From contig CM055107.1 in assembly GCA_029204225.1 (NCBI GenBank), positions 4,289,079 to 4,353,078 on the forward strand: 64,000 nucleotides of DNA, read 5' to 3'. Position 1 is the stretch's first letter. Each line of letters opens with the position of its first letter. Below the pieces are notes generated by a model that made no database searches, had not been told where the DNA came from, and saw only the letters and a list, made by a program, of their open reading frames with translations. This DNA comes from Diphasiastrum complanatum. Taxonomy: Eukaryota > Streptophyta > Lycopodiopsida > Lycopodiales > Lycopodiaceae. The translations under genes were made by a program, and so were the position numbers. This document shows, in pieces, positions 49,682 to 61,233 of the stretch.

Positions 49682-50963
49682 TCAAGAGACTTCTTGTAGC
49701 TTATCTCCTTTTTTATGGCTTCGAATGTGATGAATCTTATTTTTTATGCCCAACGGAATAGGTTCCAGATAAGGACTAACTACTGGTATAAGCTTGTATA
49801 TATACCAGCTCTTGATCATCTGAACATATTGTCCTCTAAAAATTGCCTTTGTGAATCTTTTCTCTGAATTTCTCGAACAATTTCCTTGTAGGTCTTGCCA
49901 AATAATCATGAATTGACACTCTTGTCTCAATGAGAAGTGGAGAACCTTCAATTGGTAGGTCACACAAACCTTGGGTTATCAGTCTTCAAGGAGGTTATGA
50001 AATGGTGGTAGAAACAGATTGGACAGATGGGTTGATGATGGTAGAGAAACACGATGAGGGGTTTGGTGGAAGGTGAAGGAATTGAAAATATCACAGTTGC
50101 AGCTTTAAATCTTTGTAGTGTCGAGCTTTGATCACCAATTACTTGGTATGGAACTCACTTTATCCTACATGTCCACTGTCATCCTCATCATTTCCTTTGA
50201 TCCGTTATTTGTTGAGACTCGGCCAAGATCTTTGTCTGCTTCTCGATCTTTTCTTTTGTATTGGCCTTCTCAGCAGGATCTCTTTGATTCTTTTTTCTGT
50301 CTTTTTTATTATCTTTTCTTGCAGCTTCATCTGCTTTCTTTCTAATTGACCAACCAATGTAGGTGGTAGTTGGTCTCTACAAGACACTATAATGATCTTT
50401 TAGCTGCCTTGGTAAGACTACGAGGGTTTGAAAAGAGATGAATGGTGAGATGGTGGAATAACAGAAAGATGTATCGTAAGGTGGTGGTGGTGGTATTTTG
50501 ATGATGGAAGTTGCGATAGATGGTGTGGATGATATAACAAACATGGAAGTAGATGTTCTGACAAGAGAAATGGATGACGGGGATGTGGATGGTGTGAATG
50601 TAGGAGTGGTTGAAGGAGAAGACTGATTTTCCAATTCATGTACTTCCCCCTCCTTAAGGATCTTCATCTCCTCGGTGCTCGAAACCCGAGGTTTATGACT
50701 AGGGTGCTCCTCCTGGTTGAGTCCTGTTGGATTACCCGTCTATCTTCTTTGTTTTTGTCTTCTTGAGTGGGATCAACTGCAAGTGTATCTTCTGCTTGTG
50801 TGGTTGCAGGTGGTAGTCGGAATGCTACCACAGAATGAATTGCTTGTTGGATGTAAGGGGATGATGTCAGTAGTGTGAACGTCCCGGTTGGTGATTGGGA
50901 CCTGGATCTTGTTGCAGCAGGTGATTTCACTTGTGGTGATTGTGGGTGTTGAGTATCCATCAA
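49682..50963 (-). pseudogene. Possible decayed Ser/Pro/Thr-rich reading frame
   Basis: Four minus-strand frames follow one another. First is a Pro/Ser/Thr-rich segment (HPQSPQVKSPAATRSRSQSP), then another (SSPSTTPTFTPSTSPSSIS). Next is a basic, helix-prone segment (KQMKLQEKIIKKTEKRIKEI) and a C-terminal part (CQFMIIWQDLQGNC). No domain is recognised. It could be a gag remnant of the element family around it. Confidence 0.25.
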
Positions 50964-51839
50964 CTATAGCTGTTTGAGGAAGTGGCAGGTAATATTCATT
51001 TGGTCCTACTCAGTTGGTCTGCAATCTGCATTCCTCTTCATGAACATTGTCTCACTGCTGCACATTTGATGATATAGGCACATGCAGCTGCTAGCTTTGG
51101 ATCGTCGATAGTATCCAACTTGGACTTTCATTGAATGAAGGACTCATTTGGCTGGTCTGTTAGTTGAGTCTTTGGTAATTGCTTCGGTAAGAATCCCTTG
51201 GCTGAAAGATGTTGTTGAAGCTTAATCAAAAGATTTGGCAGAAGTCGATTTGATTGTAGCATTGTATGAGAGCACTTCGATATGGCACTTAGGTAGAACA
51301 TTTGGTGGAGCTCTTAGTTGGAACATTTGGTCGAAGCACGTTGGACCATATTTTTCACAATTGGTCTATAGTTGACTCCAAGACCATATCTCAAGTATAT
51401 GCATGAATCAACTGTGAAGTGACATGGTTCTCTCAGAAACTGGAATATGCACAAATATTCTAAACTCTCTACAATGTGATCTGGAGATGGATAGATAAAA
51501 AATTCACGTGTGAGCTATTCTACAAGTATGACTTGCTGTATACAGAGAGTCGATAAATGCAGAGTGCTTGTCAAACAAAAATTTCATGCATCAGAGAGTG
51601 GATGCCTACAGTAGAAAACTTCGGTTGAACCTCTCAGTCAAGAAAACTCGGTTTGAGTTCCTTAGTGAAGATTTGGTGAAAGAGAGTCAGTTCAAAACAT
51701 TCGAATGGAAACCTCGGCTAAAGAGCCTTGGTTTTGATGTTCAGGTTGTTCTAGTAGTATACTGGCCATCGAATGTATGGCAATCATTATGAAGTAGTCA
51801 ATCATCAGACATAAAATCATAAGTGACGAGGGATTGAGG
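50964..51839. other. Unassigned non-coding stretch
   Basis: No gene or element end recognised. ACTCGGTT/CTCGGCTAAAG-like short repeats occur near 51620-51740. Confidence 0.3.
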
Positions 51840-52440
51840 AGTCAGATATAAAATGTGGTAACTCGCGGACGTGTGTTGATGTCCGGATATAACTGTAATA
51901 ACAGTTTAGAGCCTGGTCGGATCTGTTGTTGGGTACAGTCTCAGATGTACTTGGTCATGAATGGAATTGTCTCAGACTAGTTTGTCTTTGACTGAATCTT
52001 ATACCAGAATTAGATTAGCGATATGGGATTCTGTATTGATTGTTTTTCATATATGATTGAACTGATAGGATATGATTGATATGTCAAATCAATCAGAAAA
52101 ATTTAAGCAATGGTGAAGAACTCTGATAGCTCATCGGATGTATGTTGAAGCTCGTCGGATGCCAATTGTGAAATGCAAAGGGAATGCAGGGTCGGATGCA
52201 ACAGAGTGTACTGGCGGACGCAAATGTGCCGGATGTGAACGCGGGTGGAAGGCATCAGATTGACGTTGGTGGATGCAAATATGTTGGATGTGAATGAAGG
52301 TGGAAGGCGTCGGATGGAGGTTGGCGGATGCAAATGTGTCAGATGTGAATGAAAGTGGAAGACGTCGAATGGAGGTTGGCGGATGCAGTGAGCGTCGGAT
52401 GGAACTGATGAGACAAGGCGTCGGATGGAAATTGTAAGGG
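51840..52440. repeat. GTCGGATGCAA array with a 55-bp tandem core
   Basis: The phrase (G)TCGGATG(C/T/G) recurs about every 20-55 bp. At about 52211-52400 there are three consecutive 55-bp units containing GGCGGATGCAAATGTG, GGATGTGAATGAAGG and TGGAAGGCGTCGGATGG. Single GGATGCA copies continue to 54370. Confidence 0.85.
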
Positions 52441-54420
52441 ATCGAAATAATTATTAGATATCAAAAAAGTAAGAGCTCAAAAAATCTTGTATCGAAAATT
52501 TAATACATCGAAAAATGAAAATAAATAAAATGAGAACTCGAAAAGAGAATTTGAACTCTCGAAAAATGAGAACTCGAAAACTAAAACTTGAAAAATGAGA
52601 TCTCGAAAAAAGAGTACTCGAAAAATCAGAACTCGCTCGAAAAATGAGATCTTGAAAAAAGCAAACTCCAAAAATAAAAAAATCTGAAAAAATTAGAAAA
52701 ATTAAAAATTGCGAAAAGTCAAAAAATTTGAGAAAAACTAAAAAAATTTAAATAGGCGTCGGATGCAAGGTGATCAGGACGTCGGATGCAAAATTGTGAG
52801 ATGCAAGATATTGAAAAATCCAAAAACTCAAAAATGCTTGAAAAATTCAAAAAATTTGGAAATGGCTAACATGTCGAAAAACCCGAAAATTATAAAATCC
52901 CTAAAAACTCAAAAAAAAAAAAAAAAAATCAAAAACTCAAAAGAAAGTTGAAAAAATTCAGAAACCTTGAAAAAATAAAAAAAAATCGAAAAAAAATCAA
53001 TAACTCAAAAAATACTAGGATATGAAAAAAAACACAACAGTTATAAAGTCCCGAAAAATCTAAAATCCGAAAATCAGAAAAACTTGAAAATCCGAAAGTT
53101 AGAGAATATTGAAAGACCCAAAAATGAGAAAATTTCGTAAAATCGGAGGGTTGAAAAAATTGCAAAGGATTGAACAACTTTAAAGGGATCAAATTTTTTT
53201 ACTAAAACAAAAAATACATTTGATTGAGAAACACATTGTCAGATGCAACTGGAAAGCTGTCGGATGCAATGAGGGTTGTCGGATGCAAACGAAAAAAATG
53301 AAAATCTAAAAAAAAAAACTGTTGGATGCAAGATCCTAAAAATGTCAAAAAATAGAAAAATCGAAAATTAGGAAAGCCAAAAAATCCGAAAAATAGAAAA
53401 ATTAAAAAAAAAATCTTGAAAAATACGAAAAATTTAAAAAACTTGTTCGAAAAAACTTGAAAAAACTCGAAAAACATAAAGATAGCGAAAAAAAATTAAC
53501 AAAGACTTGAAATTTGTACAGTGACTCAAAAAGTTTGCGATGACTCAAAAAAGTTACAATGGCGCAACAAAATTTACAATGACTCGAAAAAAACTAGAGC
53601 CGAGTATTGAAAAATTTAGAAGTAGGAAAAAACTACAAGGGATCGAAAAATGAAAAAATCGAAAAACTCGAAAAATTAGAAGAAACACCAGATGCAACTG
53701 TAGATGAGAGCGGCGGATGGAATGAAAGTGGACTAGCGGATGTGATTGCAGAGTGAGTCAGATACAACTAAAAGTACTATGGTGGAGGAAAAGTTCAAAA
53801 AAATGAAAAAAAAATTTGTGAAACTCGAAAAATTCGAAAAATGGTGAACAATTGGAGAACTCAAAAAAATTTAAAAACGTTGGATGCCATTGGGGATCAA
53901 GACAGCGGATGCAATGAGAGTCGTTAGATGCAATGGTTGGAAGACACTAGCAAATGGAATCGTCGGCTCTAGAGACAATGGCTCGTTGGATGAAATTTTT
54001 TTTAAGAGCTTGAAAAAACTCGAATTGACAGGTCGTCGGATGCAAACGTTAGAAAAAGTCTTTTTGTGCAGTTTGTCGGATGCAATCATCAGACACAATT
54101 TTTCTGAGAAAAAATTGAACAAATACTGAAAAAATCAAAAAATTATGATAAACTTGAAAAAGCTCTGAGAGACTCGAAAAATTTCTGAGAGACTCAAAAA
54201 AATACAAAAAATCAGAAAGCTCGTCGGGTGTAGTTGCCGAAATTTATTTTTTTTTTTGTGATTTTTGATAGTTGGCGGATGCACGGCGGACGGAAAACTG
54301 ATAAAAATCGAAAAAATTTGAAAATCAATAAATCAATAAAAACTCGAAGAAATCAACAAAAAAAAATGGCGGATGCAAAAATCGAGAAACTCGAAGTTTG
54401 ATTGGCGGTGCCTAAAAACG
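52441..54420. repeat. Strand-asymmetric A-rich tract of CTCGAAAAA units
   Basis: About 2 kb of short units such as CTCGAAAAA, TCAAAAAATC and TTGAAAAATC, interspersed with GTCGGATGCAA. The plus strand is very rich in A and poor in T. Minus-strand Phe/Leu/Ser-rich frames here are by-products. On the minus strand the sequence resembles the T-rich leader at 3461-3751, so it may be the leader of a related minus-strand element. Confidence 0.75.
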
Positions 54421-55174
54421 TAAAATAGCGGTGCAGCGGTGGATTTTTGGATAGTCTAGGGACAGTTTGCACAGATATGAAGGATCACCAGGGACGTTTT
54501 GAAGTTATCACGATCTGACAAACAAGAATCTGAAATGTGTGTTTAGGAAAATGAGGAATGCAGGATAAGAAGCAAACAATTATTAACGAGCAAGAACTGG
54601 AAAATGGGCTGGTAAAAGCGAGTTCTATAGATGAAAAACCAAGAAGATTGTCAATGGCAACTGCACCAATGTGCATGAGTCTTCAATGTTAGCGCTAGAT
54701 TCTTCTTTCCTCTAGTGACGATTCTGTCTCAGAAAACCTGCGTACTTGCAGTAGGATCTTTGATGAATGATTTTACTACAGATGACATCTATTCAACTGT
54801 CACAACAATGGTTTTCTGTCTAAATGTAGGCTCGATACTGTTTGACAGAGATTCAGTTTGACAAGAGATTCTTGTGATTACAGATCTATATGCAATGGCT
54901 CAATCACGGAATCTATTTTTGTAGTATAACCATGTTGTACTCGCCTGTCAGAGGCACAACAACGACCTGATTTAGATCCTTGATTGGCAGTGGTAGCTCA
55001 TCTTGGACAATGATTTGACAAGAACTCGTTTTCTTACAGTTCTATAGTTCTGTTTCAGATTGATTCATTGTTCTTACAGACTGCAGATTATTGCTAAATT
55101 AATCTGAGTAGCAAACAGAGAATTAACTTAATCTACTCCTACTGAAATCAGAGAATCAACATCAACACAACAAC
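54421..55174. other. Unassigned non-coding stretch
   Basis: No gene or element end recognised. Confidence 0.3.
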
Positions 55175-55848
55175 CTCTAAACTAAAGCGATGGAAATCCT
55201 ACAAAGTGCTTCCTACAACTGTCACTCAATAGTTGTAAGAAGAACTCCTCAAGGAGCCGATAACCGAGAAGCATCTGGATTGAGTGGAATGATGGATCAG
55301 CCTCCCAGTCTTGCACATCTACCTGATACTATTTTCAAACCAATCCTTAAAAAGAAACCAACAAGAAACACATTCATACATCAGTACCCGAACTATATGC
55401 ATGAAGATGGAGCATGGAAGGAAATGCAAGTAGTAGAATATTCAATTAACAAAGCAAGAGCATTTTAGTACCGATTACATGCTATGAAACTCGTGGTAGA
55501 GGCCTCTATCTATACCCACGAGCTGAAGAACCCAATTGTAACATAATTCAAATTCCACCTCTTACAACAGAGTGAATCCCAATCTATAATGATTTGAGTT
55601 CCACCCCTTACTAGATAATAGAAGGCCTCTTTATTAAGAACATAGCTCAAGTTTAGAGAGTCTAAATTACTAGCTCCCACATGGCTATCCATCTTTTGGG
55701 AATTACCATGGGGCTCACAAAATATTCATTTAGCCTAGCACTAATGATTCTCGTGCTCTCAGACTCGGCTCTCAACTTCATCTTTGCTGGAAACCCTTTT
55801 TGGTTGATGAGACACTGCATCGACACGTTAGGGGCATGGCATCAGCTA
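55175..55848. repeat. 673-bp dispersed repeat, copy 2
   Basis: Direct-orientation copy of 48802-49474, from CTCTAAACTAAAG to CATGGCATCAGCTA. Together they enclose 5.7 kb that includes the GGATGCA array. They may be the LTRs of one element, but both ends also carry the same primer-site-like bases, which argues for two independent copies. Confidence 0.75.
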
Positions 55849-56499
55849 ACAATAAGTTGGGCAGCGGGCAGTTCTGGAATCATAAAAGATGAGCATAGAT
55901 GTTGCTGGAAGTTTTCTCTCTCTTGTTAATCTTTCTCTATAGTCAAACTTCTTAAATGGCCCATTTGTGAAAAATGCAAAAAATATGCTTGGTCAAGGCC
56001 AAAATCATGTATATAGGATGATTACACATGTGTGGATCATGTTTCCATGTGTAAAATTAGTGTACTGGTCATGTACCATAATCATATAGGTTGTACATAT
56101 GATTTAATTCAAGTTCTAGTGGCTAAAAAGGCCAAAAACTAGTTTTCTAGACATATGACACATGGCATCAATCTATTAATTGCACGAGCCACATCCTTTG
56201 GTTAGGTGTCACATCCCATGTGTAGAAGACAGCTCACATGTGTGGAATAAGCTGAAGTAGGTGATTTTTGACTTCTAGAAGATTTCCAAGTAGATCTCCA
56301 TATAGTAGGAAATTGGACCAAAAGTGCCCAAATAGAAAGTTTGATCCAAGTGTCAATTTTGCATGATGATTCACAATATGACAAAGAATCCTCACACGTG
56401 TGAGATCTGATGCATGATCAGTACCTCGAGCTCCAAGAAGTGTATATATAGAGGCATATTTGGCCATAATCAACATGAAACATCAATCTTGATTTTGGA
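55849..56499 (+). other. Non-coding stretch with TATA-box, possibly LTR-derived
   Basis: GTGTATATATAGAGGC near 56441 is a good TATA box, and CACATGTGTGG-like motifs repeat at 56020-56240. It lies directly before copia integrase sequence, so an LTR fused to integrase by deletion is possible. No termini were identified. Confidence 0.35.
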
Positions 56500-58735
56500 A
56501 GCAATTTTGTGTCAATCTCTCCATTTGTCTTCCTTTGTTTTGAATGTTTTGGCAAAGGAGGAGCTCTCTCAAGTGGAATTGTGGCACAAAAGGTTAGGCC
56601 ATCCTAACTACAGAGCTATGGAGACCATGGTGACAAAGGAGCTAGCAAGTGGACTTCCCAAAACCATATCCAAGTGTGGCAAGCTTTGTGAAGCTTGTGG
56701 ACTCTCCAAATCCCATAAGCTACCTTTCAAGAGATCTTTGACAAGATCTAACTCTCCTCTTCACCTTATACACTTGGATGTTCATTCATTTTCACATGAA
56801 TCAAATGGTGGAGCTCTTATGTATTTCACTTTTATTGATGATAGATCAAGACACTCCTGGGTTTATCTCTTATCCAAGAAAAGTGAAGTTTTTGAGTCCT
56901 TTGTAAAGTTCAAAATTCTTGTGGAAAAGCAACTTAATACTAGCTTGAAAGTATTAAGAAGTGATGTTGACATCTTCCTCTGTCTGTCTACTAGTTCCGC
57001 TTGTTTGCTTGTTACAGTTTATGCTACCTCCATTCTGCTTGTTAGCTAGGCATGTTCTTGATCATTTCTATTTGGTTCAATGCCCAGATCAGACAGAAAG
57101 ATTCTCGGGGTTGTAGTATGGTTCAACCTGTCACAGATACTCAGATTTTGAACACTCTTGAACTCTTGAAATCACTTGCAATCATTCTACCATGCAAGCA
57201 CACCAAGAATGCCCAAAAACAGCTCTTCTCGAAACACGGTTGGGCATTATTATGGCACTTAAAAACAGAATGCTAAAACGGATCATTGCAAAATGAACTA
57301 AAATCAGATCCTACACTACTTTACTTGCATAAATTGACAAAACAAGCAACAAAAACTAATCTACAGCATGTTAGAAGTCCAAGAATCAAGAAACTAACCA
57401 GCCTTTTGATTCTTGGACATCCCAAGAACATAAAAAACTAGAATGTTAGAGATTATGCAATATTTATGCCACATTTCTAGCCTATTTAGTTTACTTGAAT
57501 GCTGGCTCCTACATTAATCCACAAGAAAACATGAAATCTAATCCACAACTAGGAAAGCAAGAAAACTAATCCACTCTAAATCCACAACCACACACAATAT
57601 GAATGAAAGGGCATGATCATAGGGGCATCACTCAAGAAAACCATCATGATCAAGGAGCTTAGTGTAGTATCAAAACTCATGGAAAATCTTCTCATTAAGC
57701 ATGGAGTAGATACAATGCAAAAAGCTCCTCTTCACAAAGAGGGGGTCTCTTTAATAAGCAAGAGAGCTCCTTAGGTAGCATCCTAGTGGAATTTCCACAT
57801 TTTACAAATTACAAGTGAAATATTGCTCTCCACTAAAGGTCACCATCAACGGTGGCTCACTCTACTTTCTTTAAGAGGGGTCTACTTGCATTTATTACAT
57901 TTGCCTACAAATACTAGTTCCTACATGGTCATTCCATTTTTCGAGATTCACCATGAGGCTTACACAGTTCTTGTATGTTATTACTAACTAGCATTTCTCG
58001 GCTCTCATACTTGGCTCTCAGTCTTCATTCGTCTCGTCTTCTCAAAGACCTCCTCGATCTAAGGTGAGAGGTGCTCTTGAGTTGCTCTGTCCGAGTATCT
58101 TGGGGATTTGTCAGAATCAGCCAACAAGTGATAATGGAGGGGAGTACATCTCCAATAGGATGAAAGAGTTTTGTAAAACTAATGGCATTAGGAGAGAGTT
58201 TACTTGCACATATACTCCACAACAAAATGGAGTAGCTGAGAGAAAGAATAGGACAATATGTGAGTGCGCTAAAGCTTTGAGATTAGATGCATCCCTTCCT
58301 ATTTCATTTTGGGGAGAAGCTATTTTATGTGCAAACTTTCTATGTAATAGAATGACTAATAGTGCCATTAAAGGACTTACACCTTATGAAGTATTTATTG
58401 TATGGCAAAAAGCCAAATCTTAGTGATTTGAAAGTTTTTGGATTTACTTGTTATGTACATATTCCTTTAGAAACAAGGAAAAAGGAAGATGCCACTTCTT
58501 TTAAAGACATCTTTGTTGGCTATAGTGAATCTCTCCAAGCCAAAGGAAAGGTGACTTCCAACAACACTCAACTTGTCAAGGATCATGCTATGGCCGAGGA
58601 GGAGCTTCATGAAGATGAAGACCAAGTGGAACTTACTCAAAGTCCAAGGGTGCCAAGAAGATCAACAAGGACAAGGATTGAGTCATCAAGGCTCACTTAT
58701 AGTGACAAAGAGGAGCAAAGGGAAGATTCTCAATA
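56500..58735 (+). pseudogene. Ty1/copia integrase split by a solo LTR
   Basis: The first part has the GAG-pre-integrase (LWHKRLGHPNYRAMETM, CGLSKSHKLPFKRS) and integrase core (FTFIDDRSRHSWVYLL) to KVLRS at 56962. The second resumes at 58127 with SDNGGEYISNRMKEFC, NGVAERKNRTICECAKALRL and, after a shift near 58380, LKVFGFTCYVHIPLETRKKE and RRSTRTRIESSRLTYSD. Removing the LTR and one copy of its AGTGA duplication restores the integrase reading. RT and RNase H are absent. The fragment ends where a minus-strand copia LTR begins (58778). Confidence 0.92.
56965..58126. mobile_element. Solo LTR inserted in copia integrase
   Basis: 1162 bp from TGTTGACATC to CAGCCAACA, with TGTTG/CAACA termini and a perfect 5-bp duplication AGTGA (56960-56964 and 58127-58131). 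No internal coding region, primer-binding site or second LTR is present. This is what recombination between two LTRs leaves. Part of it (57900-58040) resembles the 673-bp repeats. Confidence 0.9.
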
Positions 58736-58777
58736 ACTCAACTCTTATACTTTCTTCACTACTATGCTTGAAGTACC

Positions 58778-59503
58778 TGTGAAGTTTTTAGCACGTGTGA
58801 ACTTCACCACACACCCTACAGGATCTTACTGAGGTGTTGTGATTGCACAAGATTAGAGTACAGTATACTTGAAAAATCTATGACAAGAGCACAATGGCAT
58901 ACAAAAGATGAAAAAATCTAACTCTTCACTATGAGAAATGAATGTCAAAAATAATTCTAAGTGTTCAATATGGGAAAAAGAGGCTGCTCTTGGGTAGAGA
59001 GAGAAAATCAAGCATAGAAAACTTGAGTAGAAAGAGAATGAGTCCAAAACGCCAAAATCTCAATATTCACAATATGGCAAAACATGCCCAGCTTTCCCTA
59101 CATGAGAGAGACTCGAATTCCTACAGTGGAGTTGCATGGAAAGTCCACTTAACTAAACTAATTCACCTACCAGAGATCCACATGTGTAACTGCATGCATG
59201 TATGTTGCATGTACTGCATGTCAACTCATAAAACTGCCTAGACATGTGTAGATCAGAGAAACTACTTTGCATGTTTCGTGCACTGGTTGCATGTGGCTTG
59301 CATGCATACAGTATGACTTTGCATGTTATCTAAACTACTGCATGTCATCAAAATTGAACCTATCTAACTCAAATTCGAGCTACACTAGAAGGATATGTGC
59401 TCAATTCACACTCCTTTTATGTACAACATGAAATTTAGTGGAAATCACCATGGACATGGCCCTAAACTCGAGATAGGAAGATAATATTTTAATAATCTTC
59501 ACA
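58778..59503 (-). mobile_element. 3' LTR of a minus-strand copia element
   Basis: 726 bp; TGTGAAG/CTTCACA inverted termini at 58778-58784 and 59497-59503. On the minus strand it directly follows a polypurine tract (TTAAGGAGGAG, 59504-59514). Its upstream part (59165-59335) is rich in TGCATG/CATGCA, as in the copy ending at 40264. Confidence 0.92.
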
Positions 59504-59517
59504 CTCCTCCTTAAAAT

Positions 59518-60070
59518 TTATGTTCCTATCAACATAGACTTCGAAATTAGGCCAAGGTTAGACCTCATCTTCATAAAGACATTCTTGAGTTGAGGCTTGG
59601 TGAGAAGATCTGCAACACAATCTGAAGATGCAACATGTTCCAATAAGATCTCTCTTCCAATGACTTTTTCTCTTACAAAATGATGAGCCACTTCAATATG
59701 CTTGCTCCTTGCATGAAAGACTGGATTATTTGCAAGAGCTTGAGCACAAATATTATCATTCTTGATAATTGGAAGATCTTCATCTGCATAACACTTTAGC
59801 TCCAAAAGTAGCCTTTTGATCCATAAAATCTCTTTTGTTGTGGTTGTAAGAGATTTGTATTCAGCTTCATATGATGATAAGGAAATAGTTGCCTGCTTCT
59901 TTGATAGCCAAGAAACCAAGTTCCCTCCAAGAAATATAGTGTAAGCACTTGTGGATTTCCTATCCAACCTGTCTCTTGCAAAATCTGAATCTGAAAAAGC
60001 AATCAAAATTAGATCTTCTCCTTCGTAGAATAATCCATAATCCAAGGTAGAAGATATATACCTCAAGACT
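59518..60070 (-). pseudogene. Copia RNase H, 5'-truncated
   Basis: A 182-codon open frame encodes the RNase H end of a copia polyprotein: LILIAFSDSDFARDRLDRKS, GGNLVSWLSKKQATISLSSY, EAEYKSLTTTTKEILWIKRL, FHARSKHIEVAHHFVREKVI and ADLLTKPQLKNVF, with stop at 59518. The domain is unbroken, but the rest of the element is missing beyond 60070. It preserves what the plus-strand copy lost after 44526. Confidence 0.93.
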
Positions 60071-60363
60071 CTTTTCCCTAACCCTAGGATCGCAATTTAG
60101 GGCAGAGAAAAAAAGGTGCAAAAAAGAGAGAAAAATGCTGCCAAATTTTTTTAACCCTGAATTGAGTATCTAACACATAAAAATAAATAAAAAAATAAAA
60201 ATAAAAACAAAAAAAAAACCTAAGCCTAAACCTATGTTTCCCTTATTCTCCCCTGGCGACCTGTTCCCTCCACGCGACGCCTCTCTCCTCTCGGGCGCCT
60301 CTCCAGCCCGTACCCCTCTCCCTCCTCGCGACGCCCCCCCCCCCCGGTCTCCCTATCTCTCTT
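60071..60363. other. A-rich and GC-rich junction sequence
   Basis: 60170-60225 is an A-rich run with AAATAA units. 60240-60355 is C-rich on the plus strand, with a 12-C run at 60334-60345 and repeated GCGACGCC/CTCCTC text. No host or element homology recognised. Confidence 0.4.
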
Positions 60364-60714
60364 CTGTGCCTCTTTGAACTGAGTTATTTTTGGATGAAGG
60401 CGAGATATCTGGGCTTTTTCTTCTTCTGTCAGGTGGCCAATAAGTTCTGTACCCATCTCTGCTTGCTTCACGGCTATTCCTGACTTTAGCTCCCCAATTT
60501 GATTGTGTGCATTAGCCAGTAGTTTTCTCTTTTTCTCAAGAGCTTTGATGAAAGAAGTCTCTTGCTTCTTTGCACTGGCAATATCATATTTCAGCTGCTC
60601 CAGTTCTGACTTGTGATGGCTTCTCTTGGCATCCAGTTTCTGTTGCTCACTAAGTACGGCTGTAATATTTTGATCTATCTCCTGAACTAAGAGCCTGATT
60701 TTTTCTATAGTCAC
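60364..60714 (-). pseudogene. SMC3: SMC3 cohesin coiled-coil fragment
   Basis: About 117 uninterrupted codons match the C-terminal coiled coil of plant SMC3, the cohesin ATPase subunit: VQEIDQNITAVLSEQQKLDA, KSELEQLKYDIASAKKQ, ALEKKRKLLANAHNQIGEL, AVKQAEMGTELIGHLTEEEK and RLHPKITQFKEAQK. The family reads MKQAEMGTDLVDHLT at the fourth segment. The piece starts after a possible splice acceptor (ACCAG) and ends abruptly in a Gly/Arg/Glu-rich frame from GC-rich DNA. ATPase, hinge and other coils are absent. It is most likely a captured or duplicated exon piece; a true exon of a huge SMC3 gene cannot be excluded because the window does not show the neighbours. Confidence 0.82.
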
Positions 60715-60749
60715 TGGTTTTCATCTCCATGATTTCATTTCTGCTCGAA

Positions 60750-60835
60750 TGATCTGTAGCGCTGATCAAATTGTTCTAGATCTGTGCTGAGCTTCCTCGG
60801 ATCTGTAGCGCTGATCAAATTGTTGTATATCTGTA
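60750..60835. repeat. Direct repeat GATCTGTAGCGCTGATCAAA, two copies
   Basis: Two copies about 51 bp apart just upstream (in the SMC3 direction) of the fragment, both continuing TTGTT. Confidence 0.85.
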
Positions 60836-61233
60836 CAAACAAATTTTTTTTTGAAGTAAAGGCACCTTTCCAAGTTTGTTAATTCCCCTGTCTTTGTGTA
60901 GCCTTAACTTTTGCTTTTGACGACGGAATTTAGTGATGTAAAAACGAAGTCGCTCGGTTCATAGCTGAGTACAGTGCTCAAGTTTCATTGCTTATTTTTT
61001 ATTATTTTTAGGACCCCTTTGTCTCAAGTTGTTCACATTTTATGCTTTGAACTCGGAATTCGATGCCATTAAAATCAAAATTCATCAGCTTCATAATGAG
61101 TGTTATTTTTCGAGGACGCAAAATTTATAAGTGGGTGGAGAAATCGAACTCACTGTGATTGGGAAGACTTTCAGGAAATTGTGTAGCTACATAACAAACA
61201 TATTGCTAAATTGCAATATTTGATCAACACATA
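60836..61233. other. Unassigned non-coding stretch
   Basis: No feature recognised. Confidence 0.3.

Noticed and set aside
52477-53477. Phe/Leu/Ser-rich minus-strand frames resembling membrane proteins
   Set aside because: Complement of A-rich CTCGAAAAA repeats; composition explains them.
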